Assembly: GCF_001435095.1 (NCBI RefSeq)
Contig: NZ_AZFC01000013.1
Coordinates: 1-62,608, forward strand
Reading direction: 5' to 3'
DNA from: Levilactobacillus spicheri DSM 15429
Lineage (GTDB): Bacteria; Bacillota; Bacilli; Lactobacillales; Lactobacillaceae
DNA: 62,608 nt
The notes under the pieces are model-generated. The model was not told the DNA's origin. It searched no databases and saw only the letters and a list, made by a program, of their open reading frames with translations. Positions 1 to 7,539 of the stretch are shown piece by piece. The first letter of the stretch is position 1; every line of letters starts with the position of its first letter. The position numbers and the translations under genes were made by a program.

Positions 1-10
1 AACATAGTAA

Positions 11-48
11 AACCCCCTGAGTTTGGATTTACTCCAACTCAGGGGGTT
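11..48 (-). terminator. Intrinsic terminator, best read on the minus strand
   Basis: A 13-bp inverted repeat (AACCCCCTGAGTT, 11-23, with its complement at 36-48) is followed by TTTTACTATGTT on the minus strand and by a weaker tail on the plus strand. It may end a gene outside the window on either side. Confidence 0.6.
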
Positions 49-290
49 CACTTTAAGATGATTCCCGGTTGCTGCTTTTTTTAGAACGTTGATGGCACCC
101 GACAGGTCCTTGATGACCGATTCAATCTTGGCAAGCAGTGATTTGAGAGGGGGTTCGAGCAAGCAACTAAGCGTTATTTTCGGGTTACCGGGACCAACCA
201 GGCTGTTCGGTAGGGATGGTGTCAGTTGCGTGCCCTCCGCCATTCCCACCGGGCAGGACGGGCGGCCCCAATCGTGAAAATCTGCTAAAA
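49..290. other. Gene-free stretch
   Basis: No reading frame here has a ribosome binding site or a recognisable protein. No repeat copy was seen. It separates the terminator from the hydrolase promoter. Confidence 0.5.
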
Positions 291-334
291 TTTGACGTCA
301 AAGGTTGGCAACCGGACAAAATTTCGGGTATGGT
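291..334 (+). promoter_or_regulatory. Candidate promoter of the hydrolase gene with an upstream palindrome
   Basis: A perfect 12-bp palindrome, TTTGACGTCAAA (291-302), lies just before a possible -35 TTGGCA (305-310) and -10 TATGGT (329-334) with an 18-bp spacer. The palindrome could be an operator for an unknown regulator. The assignment is by pattern only. Confidence 0.4.
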
Positions 335-369
335 AAGGGCAACGAACTAAGATCAAGGGGGACAAGCAG

Positions 370-1308
370 ATGGCAAAGAAGTGGCAGAAGTGGGCAGGTA
401 TCACGGCGGCCTTGGCCGCCACCAGTTTGGCAGGTGTGTTGGGAGGTACGGCAATCGTCTACCAGGTAGGCATGAAGTCGTTTGCCCGGGGGCGGCGTAA
501 GTCGCGGCGGCGCTCCATCGCCGAGAACACGGCGGCGGATAACGCCTGGTACCTGATGCAGCAGCCCCGTGAATGGCGCATCACCAGCGAAGACGGCCTG
601 GCGTTACGCGCATCCTTTTTGGCCCACGAAGCGCCTGGCAATAAGGTTGCCATCCTGGCCCACGGCTTGGGGCACTCGCGCGAGCAGATGATTCCCTACG
701 CCCGGGTCTTTGAGAGCTGGGGCTACAGCGTCCTAATGCCGGACGCCCGGGCCCACGGCGAAAGTGAGGGCACCACCATCGGGTACGGCTGGCTGGACCG
801 CCACGACTACCAACAGTGGATCCAGCGAGTGATCGATCTGCGGGGGGCCGACGTGCAGATCGTCCTGATGGGCATCTCGATGGGGGCCGCGACGGTCCTG
901 GCCACGGCCGGCGAGGACCTGCCAGCCAATGTCAAGGCGGTCGTCGCGGACTCCGGCTACGCCTCCATCCTGGGCGAGGCGCAGTTCCGGCTGCACCATA
1001 AGTACCACGTACCGGCGCACCCGACCATGTCGCTGGCGAACCAGTACTCACGCTTTGACGCCGGCTACCGGTTGGCCGATGGCGACATCGCCGAGCAGTT
1101 GCGGCACACGCAGCTGCCGGTCTTTCTGATCCAGGGCGCTAACGACCAAACGGTGCCCGTCGAAAACCTGGACGTGCTCTACCAGGCGGCCGCGGGGCCG
1201 AAGCGCAAGTACCGCCACCCCAGCGCGGCCCACATCGCCACCCGGGCGGCCGACCCCGCCAAGTACGATCAGCTCGTGGCGGACTTCCTGCAACCTTACG
1301 TGCACTAA
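370..1308 (+). CDS. Membrane-anchored alpha/beta hydrolase
   Basis: A 312-aa protein with one N-terminal hydrophobic segment (about residues 9-32) followed by an Arg-rich stretch, so the catalytic part is probably outside the cell, held by a signal anchor. The alpha/beta hydrolase fold is shown by HGLG near 98, the nucleophile elbow GISMG (Ser170), Asp259 in GANDQTVP and His288 near the C-terminus, a complete catalytic triad. The start follows GGGGGA. The family includes lactobacillar 'cell surface hydrolases' of unknown substrate (esterase or peptidase-like). It is monocistronic, with a terminator at 1366-1413. Confidence 0.88.
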   Translation: MAKKWQKWAGITAALAATSLAGVLGGTAIVYQVGMKSFARGRRKSRRRSIAENTAADNAWYLMQQPREWRITSEDGLALRASFLAHEAPGNKVAILAHGLGHSREQMIPYARVFESWGYSVLMPDARAHGESEGTTIGYGWLDRHDYQQWIQRVIDLRGADVQIVLMGISMGAATVLATAGEDLPANVKAVVADSGYASILGEAQFRLHHKYHVPAHPTMSLANQYSRFDAGYRLADGDIAEQLRHTQLPVFLIQGANDQTVPVENLDVLYQAAAGPKRKYRHPSAAHIATRAADPAKYDQLVADFLQPYVH

Positions 1309-1365
1309 GGCTGCAGTGGTCCCGGCCCATTCGTCGTGATTGAATGCTGACTTGAAGACGATTCA

Positions 1366-1413
1366 AATAAGAAGGAAATTCGGCTGACTTTCGCGAAATT
1401 CCTTCTTATTTTT
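1366..1413 (+). terminator. Terminator after the hydrolase gene
   Basis: AATAAGAAGGAA (1366-1377) pairs with 1399-1410 and is followed by a T run. Confidence 0.8.
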
Positions 1414-1503
1414 GGCCCTTTTTCGACAGCAACGGTGCCGGTTGAGGGGACCGGCCGACCCCCTCAGGAGCTAAGACGAAAAAAGATGATTGCCGAAAAA
1501 GGA

Positions 1504-1556
1504 TTGACAGGCTTTCAAAAATCGGTAAACTGGTAAATGGTAATAGTTATCATTTA
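1504..1556 (+). promoter_or_regulatory. Zinc-uptake promoter with Zur-type palindrome
   Basis: -35 TTGACA (1504-1509), 16-bp spacer, -10 TAAACT (1526-1531). It is followed by a 23-bp near-perfect palindrome (1534-1556, TAAATGGTAAT and its mirror), which resembles Gram-positive Zur boxes. An overlapping TAAACTGGTAA also resembles the AdcR/ZitR motif. Either way, a zinc-dependent repressor is the likely regulator of the three genes that follow. Confidence 0.7.
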
Positions 1557-1575
1557 CAAATTTGGATGAAAAGAG

Positions 1576-2508
1576 ATGAATCTTGTGCGGCAAAAAAGTT
1601 GGTTGACGGGATGCCTGCTGGTGATCGGGGTCGTGGCCCTGATGCTGAGCGGGTGCACGGCAACGACCTCCTCCCAATCGAAAACCACGACCACCGCGCA
1701 CATCCGGGTGGTGGCCAGCCTCGACTTTTACGGGGAAGCGGCGCAGAAGATTCTGGGGTCGGCGGGCACGGTCACCACGGTGATCAACAGTCCCAGTATC
1801 GATCCCGAAAGTTTCGAACCCGACATTGCGACGGCCAAACGGGTCGCCAAGGCCAACGTCGTGATTCAAAACGGTCTGGGCTACGATAGCTGGATGGACC
1901 GGCTGGTGGCGGCGAACGCCACGTCGCAGATTCACACGGTGACCCTCGGCCAGTTACTCGGCCGCAAGATGGGGGATAACCCCCACCTCTGGAGCGACCC
2001 GGACCTGATGATCACCATGACCCGGCAGCTGGTCAAGCAATTTAGCCAGCTCGACCCGACCCACGCGGCGGATTTTCAGCGGCGGGGGGCAGCCTATGAG
2101 CGGCAGCTGGCGATACTCCCCCGGCTGGTGCGGCAGATCAAGCAGCACGCGCACGGCCAGGCGGTGGCGGTCAGCGAGCCGGTCTTTAGCCTGGCCCTCC
2201 AGAAGATGGGATACCGCGTGAGTGATTCCCACTTCGCCCAGGCCATCGAGGAAGACAGCGACCCGACGCCGGCGGACATCACCCAGCTGCAGAATCAGAT
2301 CAAACACCACAAGATTGCCTTTTTTGTCGAGAACACCCAAAATTCCAGTACGAACGTCGCGACCATGGTCAAGTTGGCGCACCAATACCACGTACCCGTG
2401 GTGCGGGTGACCGAGACCATGCCGGTCCACCAGACCTATCGCGATTGGATGGCGGGGCAGTATCGTCAAGTTTTACGGATTCAACAGGAAGCGAGGACCT
2501 CTGAATGA
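1576..2508 (+). CDS. znuA: Zinc/metal ABC transporter substrate-binding lipoprotein
   Basis: A 310-aa cluster A-I (ZnuA/AdcA/TroA family) binding protein that would capture Zn(II), less likely Mn(II), outside the membrane. The lipobox LSGC puts the lipidated Cys at residue 27. Family features include the NPHLW motif near the middle and a C-terminal TETMP-type segment. The long His-rich loop seen in some ZnuA proteins is missing. The start at 1576 is preferred over the out-of-frame ATG at 1566 because it gives the full signal peptide. It overlaps the ATPase gene by 4 bp (ATGA), and a Zur-like box lies upstream. Metal specificity is inferred from that box. Confidence 0.9.
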   Translation: MNLVRQKSWLTGCLLVIGVVALMLSGCTATTSSQSKTTTTAHIRVVASLDFYGEAAQKILGSAGTVTTVINSPSIDPESFEPDIATAKRVAKANVVIQNGLGYDSWMDRLVAANATSQIHTVTLGQLLGRKMGDNPHLWSDPDLMITMTRQLVKQFSQLDPTHAADFQRRGAAYERQLAILPRLVRQIKQHAHGQAVAVSEPVFSLALQKMGYRVSDSHFAQAIEEDSDPTPADITQLQNQIKHHKIAFFVENTQNSSTNVATMVKLAHQYHVPVVRVTETMPVHQTYRDWMAGQYRQVLRIQQEARTSE

Positions 2509-3206
2509 CCACGACGCAACCGATTCTACAATTAGACCACTTGGGGATGACCTTTCCGGGCCACCCCGTTTTTAACGACCTGACACTGACGGTGCACCAG
2601 GGAGACTTCTGGAGCATCGTCGGGGAGAACGGGGTCGGCAAGACCACCCTGATGCGCACGATTCTCCACCAGCTTCGGCCAACGACCGGGACGGTGCGGT
2701 ACCTGCCGGGGGTCAACGCCGTCAAAATCGGCTACGTGCCGCAATTTCGCAACATCGACCCGGAGTATCCCCTGACGATCCGGGACTTTATCGGCCTGAA
2801 CCTGACCGGCTGGAAGCTCCCGTGGCTGAGTCGCCGCGAGCGGCAACGGGTCACCCAGATCCTGCACGAGACGGGACTGGACCGGCTGGCGACCCGGCCC
2901 ATCGGTCAGGCGTCCGGGGGCGAGAAGCAAAAGGCGTACCTGGCGCAGGCGTTGGTGGAACAGCCCAACCTGTTGATCCTCGACGAATCGACGGCCAGCC
3001 TCGACCCGGTCACCAAGACCGAGTTGCTGGACCTGGTGACGACGCTGAACCGCGACCTTCAGTTGACGGTCCTGTTCGTCACCCACGACATCCCGTTAGC
3101 CAGAAAGTACAGTCAGCATTACCTGATGTTGACGCCCCACGGGACCGAGCAAGGGGCCATTGCGGAACTGACTGACCAGAAGGTTTGGAGGGGTGAACGT
3201 GTTTAG
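2505..3206 (+). CDS. znuC: Zinc/metal ABC transporter ATP-binding protein
   Basis: A 233-aa ABC ATPase. Walker A GENGVGKTT (residues 40-48), Q-loop in GYVPQ, signature ASGGEKQ (136-142), Walker B LLILDE (156-161) and switch His194 in VTHD are all present. It energises import through the membrane partner encoded next. Its start overlaps the end of znuA and its last 14 bp overlap the permease gene, so the three genes are translationally coupled in one zinc-responsive operon. Confidence 0.92.
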   Translation: MTTTQPILQLDHLGMTFPGHPVFNDLTLTVHQGDFWSIVGENGVGKTTLMRTILHQLRPTTGTVRYLPGVNAVKIGYVPQFRNIDPEYPLTIRDFIGLNLTGWKLPWLSRRERQRVTQILHETGLDRLATRPIGQASGGEKQKAYLAQALVEQPNLLILDESTASLDPVTKTELLDLVTTLNRDLQLTVLFVTHDIPLARKYSQHYLMLTPHGTEQGAIAELTDQKVWRGERV

Positions 3207-3999
3207 TTACGAATTTATGCGCAACGCGTTTGCGGCCGGAACGATCATCGCCATCATCTGTGGCATCATGGGGGTCTTCGTGATTGCCCGCAACATGTCG
3301 TTTCTGACGCATACGTTATCCGAAATCGGCTTTTCCGGGGCGGCCTTCGGCATCTTTGCCGGCTGGTCTCCGTTGAGTGGGATGCTGCTCTTCACCGTGG
3401 TCAGCTCGGTCATCGTGGGTCAACTGAGTGTCCGTGCTGAACGGCGGGAGGCCGCGACCAGCGCCATTTCCGCGCTGTTTATCGGTCTGGGGATCCTGTT
3501 CCTGTCGTTGGCCAATAAGAATGCCAGCTACGCCACCAACATCCTGTTCGGTAGCGTCATCGGGATCAGCACCCATGACGTGTACCAGATGCTGGTGCTG
3601 TCGATCCTGGTCCTGCTGGTGGTCCTGGTGATCTACCGGTTCCTGAAGTTCGACTCGTTCGACCATACCGGGGCCCAGGTCAAGGGACTGTGGACCAACG
3701 CGCTGTCGGTGACCTTCCTGGTCCTGCTGGCCTTGAGCGTGAGTGTGGCGGCCCAGATCGTGGGGTCGTTACTGATCTTTATCCTGCTGACCCTGCCGGC
3801 GGCCACGGCGAAGTACTTCGCCCATTCCGTGGGGGGCATGATGGGGCTGGCGATTCTGCTGGCCCTGGCCGGGGTCTGGAGCGGCCTGGTGCTGAGCTAC
3901 GTGACCAACTATCCGGTCTCGTTCTTCATTGCGGCCATCGAAGCGGTCTTTTACTTCCTGGCCCTGGGCTGGCAACATTTTCAGACGGCGGCCAAGTAG
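3193..3999 (+). CDS. znuB: Zinc/metal ABC transporter permease
   Basis: A 268-aa ABC-3 family integral membrane protein with about eight or nine hydrophobic segments, the pathway for the metal. The start is GTG at 3193, preceded by GGAGGG inside the end of znuC. Conserved ABC-3 features include the internal SVAAQIVGSLLIFILLTLPA region. It is the last gene of the znu operon, ended by the hairpin at 4033-4070. Length and order are typical of the family. Confidence 0.92.
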   Translation: MNVFSYEFMRNAFAAGTIIAIICGIMGVFVIARNMSFLTHTLSEIGFSGAAFGIFAGWSPLSGMLLFTVVSSVIVGQLSVRAERREAATSAISALFIGLGILFLSLANKNASYATNILFGSVIGISTHDVYQMLVLSILVLLVVLVIYRFLKFDSFDHTGAQVKGLWTNALSVTFLVLLALSVSVAAQIVGSLLIFILLTLPAATAKYFAHSVGGMMGLAILLALAGVWSGLVLSYVTNYPVSFFIAAIEAVFYFLALGWQHFQTAAK

Positions 4000-4032
4000 G
4001 CACTTTCCAGGACAGTTATTTCAAAAATCAGC

Positions 4033-4070
4033 AAAGCGAGTCTGGGACAAACGTCTCAGGCTCGCTTTTT
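4033..4070 (+). terminator. Terminator after znuB
   Basis: AAAGCGAGTCTGGGAC (4033-4048) pairs with GTCTCAGGCTCGCTTT and runs into five or more T. The CTGGGAC/GTCTCAG core recurs at 60062-60083, a recurrent terminator sequence in this genome. Confidence 0.85.
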
Positions 4071-4094
4071 GACTAGCTGGTGTCAAAACGGGAA

Positions 4095-4337
4095 TTAGTG
4101 GCGGCGGCAGATGATCCAGGCGTCACAGGTCACGTTGATGCCAATCAAGAACAGCGCCAGGCCCCGGTTGGGAACGAGCAGCCAGATGGCCACCGAAAAA
4201 ACGATGACGGCGCCGACGTTGACCCAACTAGCGGTCATCGGTGGCCGGTGAAAGACGGGCTCCAGCCACTGTCCCAGCATCAGGGCGCCGATGAAGCCGA
4301 GTGGCAACAGCAGCGACCAAACGGATGTGGCTAACAA
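4095..4337 (-). CDS. Small hydrophobic membrane protein, unknown function
   Basis: An 80-aa protein with two or three predicted membrane segments (about residues 5-23, 37-57 and 60-72) and a C-terminal CRRH. It starts at a TTG with a strong GGGGGAGG 9 nt upstream. A good minus-strand promoter lies at 4379-4407, which supports it as a real gene. No family was recognised. It is convergent with znuB and divergent from the pyruvate oxidase gene. Confidence 0.6.
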   Translation of the reverse strand: MLATSVWSLLLPLGFIGALMLGQWLEPVFHRPPMTASWVNVGAVIVFSVAIWLLVPNRGLALFLIGINVTCDAWIICRRH

Positions 4338-4378
4338 TGAACGATTCCTCCCCCAGAAATGTGATAGGTGCGGGTCCC

Positions 4379-4407
4379 AGTCTACCGGTCAAGCGACAAA
4401 TTGACAA
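4379..4407 (-). promoter_or_regulatory. Promoter of the small membrane protein gene
   Basis: On the minus strand, -35 TTGTCA (4402-4407), 17-bp spacer, -10 TAGACT (4379-4384). Confidence 0.55.
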
Positions 4408-4551
4408 CTCTATGAACGATATAAAAATAATGATAGTGCGGTTGACCACCCGCCCCCAAGTGTGTGAACGGGGCATTTGCTAGCGGATGACGGAAAGGGG
4501 GCCAGCTGACGATGCATCCGGAACCTCGCAGCTAGCCCGTCAATACCGGCA

Positions 4552-4598
4552 TGGCGGCGTTTTCAACATGTGAGAAAATATACTTACAAAAAATAAGT
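4552..4598 (+). promoter_or_regulatory. Pyruvate oxidase promoter region with candidate cre
   Basis: TGGCGGCGTTTTCA (4552-4565) matches the cre consensus TGWNANCGNTNWCA at 12 of 14 positions. It lies just upstream of a -10 TATACT (4579-4584), where CcpA would block RNA polymerase. A short inverted repeat, ACTTA-N7-TAAGT (4582-4598), follows. Catabolite repression of pox genes is known in related lactobacilli; here it is inferred from the site. Confidence 0.45.
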
Positions 4599-4698
4599 AA
4601 AATGACGTGCACTTTTGTTTCGAGAGGACTATGATGACTCATGTAAATTAAATCGGCACCAAAAGTTGGCGCCTAAAACGGTGAGGAGTGCGATTAAC

Positions 4699-6462
4699 AT
4701 GACAAAGATGATTGCAGGACAAGCATTGGTCAAAGTTTTAGAAGCATGGGGCGTGGATCACGTATACGGGATTCCCGGAGGTTCCATTAACCATACCGTT
4801 GAGGGGCTGTATCTGGAAAAGGACGCGATCAAGTACATTCAGGTGCGCCACGAAGAAGTGGGCGCCTTGGCCGCCGCGGCTGACGCCAAGTATACCGGTA
4901 AGATCGGGGTCTCCTTTGGTTCCGCTGGCCCCGGGGCCACTCACCTGTTCAACGGGCTGTACGATGCCAAGATGGACCACGTCCCCGTCTTAGCCATCGT
5001 GGGGCAGGTGCCCCAGAGTGCGATGAACACCAACTACTTCCAAGAAATGGACGAGACCCCGATGTTTAGCGACGTCGCCGTCTACAACCGCACGGCCACC
5101 ACGGCGGAGCAGCTGCCCTACGTGGTTAACCAGGCGATCAAGGAAGCCTACCGGCAAAAGGGCCCGGCCATCGTGATCATCCCCGAAGACCTGTCCACGA
5201 CCGAGATCGACTACGAACCCGTGAAGACGCCGAACCTGGTCTCCAATAGCTACCAGCAGGTCATTGACCCCGCCGCGATTCAGGCCACGTTGGCCCTCCT
5301 GAAGGCCGCCAAGCACCCGCTGGTCTACGCCGGCCGGGGACTCTTAGGGGCCCGCGCCGAACTGGTTAAATTCAGCGAACAGTTCAACCTGCCCGTGATG
5401 AACACGGTGCCGGCGACTGGCGTGATCCCGACCGACCATCCGAACGCCATCGGAACGTTCGGCCGGTTGGGGTCGAAGTCCGGTTTCGAGGCCTTACAGC
5501 ATACCGACTTGATCCTGTTCCTGGGGTCCGAGTTCCCGTTTGCGAAGTTCTGGCCGAAGAACGTCAAGATCATCCAGGTCAACGACAACGCCTTCGATAT
5601 CGGCAAGATGGTGCCCGTCGACTACGCGGTCTTGGGGGATGCCAAGGCGTACCTGCAGGCGATGATTGCGACCGGCGAGACCTTGCCGGAGACGGATTGG
5701 CTGCGGGCCAACCGGGAAAACAAGGCCAACTGGGACGCCTGGTTGGGACAAGTGGCCCAAGACGATCGTGACGGTCTCGCACCCGAAACGGTGATGCGCA
5801 AGGTCGCTTCTATGGTCGGCCCGCAGGATATCTACGGGGTCGACACCGGGAACGTGTCCGAGTGGGCCGTCCGGGGCTTGCCGATGAACCAGCAGCAACG
5901 CTTCGCCTTATCCGGGCTGTTCGCCACGATGGGCTACGGCCTGCCAGCTGGGCTGGCCGGGGCGTTGGACGCTGCTCAGGGGGCCCAAGCCTGGTCCTTC
6001 TCCGGTGACGGTGGGTTCGCGATGGTCGCACCAGACCTGATCACCGAGGCGCGGTACCAGTTGCCGGTCATTAACGTGGTCTTCACCAACAACCGGTTCG
6101 GCTTCATCTACAACGAACAGGTTACGTCCGGCCAACACCTCTACGGGGTCGACCTGACGGAGGCCAACTGGGCAAAGGTCGCCGAGGGCCTCGGCGGCAT
6201 CGGCTTCACGGTCCGCAACAAGGTCGACGTGGAGAACGCCTTTAACCACATCCAGGACCTGCAGGCCAAGGGCAACACCAAGCCAATCGTGGTCAACGCC
6301 GTCATCAAGGACGACGACCCGATCGAAACGGCCTTCATGCCACTGGATCCCCAGCTCTACGGCCAAGACGCGGTCGACGCCTACGCCAAGAAGAACCACC
6401 TCGACACCCGGCAACAACCGTCCTTGGGCGAGCTGTTGCGGGCCAAGGGTGACAACCTGTAA
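4699..6462 (+). CDS. pox: Pyruvate oxidase (TPP- and FAD-dependent)
   Basis: A 587-aa cytosolic enzyme that converts pyruvate, phosphate and O2 to acetyl phosphate, CO2 and H2O2. The N-terminal domain has YGIPGG and the TPP-activating glutamate in RHEEVGA (near 53). The middle domain binds FAD. The C-terminal domain has the TPP motif SGDGGFAM followed about 25 residues on by TNNRFG. The ATG at 4699 has GGAG upstream; the in-frame TTG at 4615 has no ribosome site and would add an atypical leader. It is a single-gene unit with a candidate cre upstream and a terminator at 6481. Other TPP enzymes such as acetolactate synthase fit less well. Confidence 0.92.
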   Translation: MTKMIAGQALVKVLEAWGVDHVYGIPGGSINHTVEGLYLEKDAIKYIQVRHEEVGALAAAADAKYTGKIGVSFGSAGPGATHLFNGLYDAKMDHVPVLAIVGQVPQSAMNTNYFQEMDETPMFSDVAVYNRTATTAEQLPYVVNQAIKEAYRQKGPAIVIIPEDLSTTEIDYEPVKTPNLVSNSYQQVIDPAAIQATLALLKAAKHPLVYAGRGLLGARAELVKFSEQFNLPVMNTVPATGVIPTDHPNAIGTFGRLGSKSGFEALQHTDLILFLGSEFPFAKFWPKNVKIIQVNDNAFDIGKMVPVDYAVLGDAKAYLQAMIATGETLPETDWLRANRENKANWDAWLGQVAQDDRDGLAPETVMRKVASMVGPQDIYGVDTGNVSEWAVRGLPMNQQQRFALSGLFATMGYGLPAGLAGALDAAQGAQAWSFSGDGGFAMVAPDLITEARYQLPVINVVFTNNRFGFIYNEQVTSGQHLYGVDLTEANWAKVAEGLGGIGFTVRNKVDVENAFNHIQDLQAKGNTKPIVVNAVIKDDDPIETAFMPLDPQLYGQDAVDAYAKKNHLDTRQQPSLGELLRAKGDNL

Positions 6463-6480
6463 TTAAATGAATGTTTTAGG

Positions 6481-6517
6481 GAATCGTCAACGGTTAGTGG
6501 TTGACGATTCTTTTTTT
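6481..6517 (+). terminator. Terminator after pox
   Basis: GAATCGTCAAC (6481-6491) pairs with GTTGACGATTC (6500-6510), followed by seven T. Confidence 0.9.
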
Positions 6518-6553
6518 GGTCCCACGAAGATGGCAACTTAGCAGGGGATTGGC

Positions 6554-6707
6554 GCACCGTTCTGGCGGCTAAATTTTCCCGAGGTGGGCACGATTCTGAA
6601 GCTTCACAAAAAGCATGAATCTCCAGAACTCGACCTGCGTGTAAGCCAGCTGAGAAACGCTGACTAACACGCATTTCACCACGGGAAAAACGCCAACGCC
6701 ACGGTGC
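6554..6707 (+). repeat. Structured dispersed repeat, family A, copy 1
   Basis: A 154-nt element with nested pairings: GCACCGT/ACGGTGC (6554-6560 with 6701-6707), GGC/GCC, TTTTCCCG/CGGGAAAA (6574-6581 with 6682-6689), and GGTG/CACC after an A-A mismatch. Inside are hairpin P2 (6594-6606 with 6616-6628) and compound hairpin P3/P4 (TGCGTGT/ACACGCA, 6636-6642 with 6667-6673, around AGCCAGC/GCTGACT). It lies 37 nt after the pox terminator. Compared with the other copies, stems change on both sides together. Family not recognised. Confidence 0.75.
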
Positions 6708-7046
6708 TGGATAGGGGGGAGCCATGACGCTTGGGACCACACGTCCTGCTCTTAAAGTTAACGGAAACTAGCAATTGCTTCCGCTCAGTTGGGGCGTGAT
6801 AATGGCGGTCGTCCTGCCGGTTCGTCTTAACTGCCGCCGTAGTAGAAAGGTGTCGACACCTGTTCCTCGGGTTGAGTACGGAAACATAAGTTGACAGAGC
6901 ATAGGTCACCGCCACCATCATTTTTTGGTCAACTCGCACGATGCGTAAGTCCCTATTTGATTCAAGGAAACAGGTCGATTAGCATCTTAATCACTCGGTT
7001 GAACCATCGATACTGGTCATCACGGTCGCCAGCTCAGACAATGTAC
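6708..7046. other. Gene-free stretch between repeat copies A1 and B1
   Basis: About 340 nt with no convincing gene. Positions 6769-6812, read on the minus strand, match the 3' end of family B. The next part, up to about 6940, may be a decayed B copy, including the palindrome AGGTGTCGACACCT. Nothing else is recognised. Confidence 0.45.
6769..6812 (-). repeat. Family B 3' remnant, inverted
   Basis: On the minus strand CTGAGCGGAAGCAATTGC matches the 3' arm of copy B3 at 17 of 18 positions. The sequence just before it (CATTATCACGCCCCAA) resembles CATCACGGCCCAG of B3. This appears to be a decayed copy in the opposite orientation. Confidence 0.5.
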
Positions 7047-7205
7047 GCCGAGAGGGAGGTCAGAAGCGGGCTCAGTAGCCTCTTTTCTGTTGGCCGGGGG
7101 GCTTCCCGGCCTACAGAAAGGCCGAGCTTCAAGACTTAGGGGGCCTTCCTAAGGCTTGAAGTCGTGCCGGCTACGTTCCAGCCCGCTTCTGACCGACCGG
7201 AAGGC
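7047..7205 (+). repeat. Structured dispersed repeat, family B, copy 1
   Basis: The closing stem is a perfect 15 bp, GGTCAGAAGCGGGCT (7058-7072) with 7180-7194. Next is GTAGCC/GGCTAC (7075-7080 with 7169-7174). Hairpin P2 is TTTCTGT-T-GGCCGGG paired with CCCGGCC-T-ACAGAAA (7084-7119) with a T-T mismatch. Hairpin P3 is CTTCAAG-A-CTTAGG paired with CCTAAG-G-CTTGAAG (7127-7161) with an A-G mismatch, flanked by GGCCGAG and TCGTGCC. The outer flanks (GCCGAGAGGGA and CGACCGG.AGGC) are also shared with copy B4. Confidence 0.78.
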
Positions 7206-7210
7206 ACTGA

Positions 7211-7241
7211 CCACGACCAGCTTGCTCGCCGGCGTGGAGCG
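7211..7241 (-). repeat. Family A 5'-arm remnant, inverted
   Basis: The minus strand reads CGCTCCACGCCGGCGAGCAAGCTGG, divided here as CGCTCCACGC CGGCGAGCAA GCTGG. This equals the 5' arm of copy A2 (21487-21511). The rest of a family A element is absent. Confidence 0.6.
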
Positions 7242-7470
7242 ACAATTATCACCTGTAGGTCTAAGAGGCGTTATCGTTTCCATTTCAGTTGATCCTTGCT
7301 AAAATGCAAGTGGCTGACCGGCGGGATGAGACGGGGTGGCGGCCGCGGAAGCAGCGAGCCAGCACTCGTAAATTGAGAGCGGTACCATGGCCAAACGTTC
7401 GGCTCAGAAACGCGACCCAGAAGCTTAATTTTCCGGGTTAATTTTTGAATTCTAACGGAAATCCCACGAT

Positions 7471-7494
7471 AAACCCGAACATTTATGCTAAAAT
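7471..7494 (+). promoter_or_regulatory. purR promoter with PurBox
   Basis: AAACCCGAACATT (7471-7483) matches the PurR box AWWWCCGAACWWT at 12 of 13 positions. A weaker inverted partner lies near 7450-7462. An extended -10, TGC-TAAAAT (7486-7494), follows. This fits autoregulation of purR by PurR and PRPP, known from Bacillus and Lactococcus relatives. Confidence 0.65.
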
Positions 7495-7539
7495 AAAGCA
7501 GACAATTAGTGCTAAAGAAAGTATATTGAGGTGAACAGG

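Noticed and set aside
89..277. 62-codon plus-strand frame before the first gene
   Set aside because: No ribosome site, no known motif, odd composition; it lies in an intergenic region.
6891..7139. 82-codon frame running into repeat copy B1
   Set aside because: It is made largely of repeat DNA, has no ribosome site and no protein-like pattern.
7387..7428. Mini reading frame of 13 codons (ATGGCCAAACG...TAA) upstream of purR as a leader peptide
   Set aside because: The ribosome site is poor, no attenuator hairpin follows, and PurR-box control already explains regulation.
7330..7452. Cluster of common restriction sites (GCGGCCGC, GGTACC overlapping CCATGG, AAGCTT, GAATTC), suggesting a vector fragment
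   Set aside because: The sites are spread over about 120 nt of otherwise ordinary sequence leading into the purR promoter, with no vector backbone or linker. Chance in a GC-rich genome is enough.
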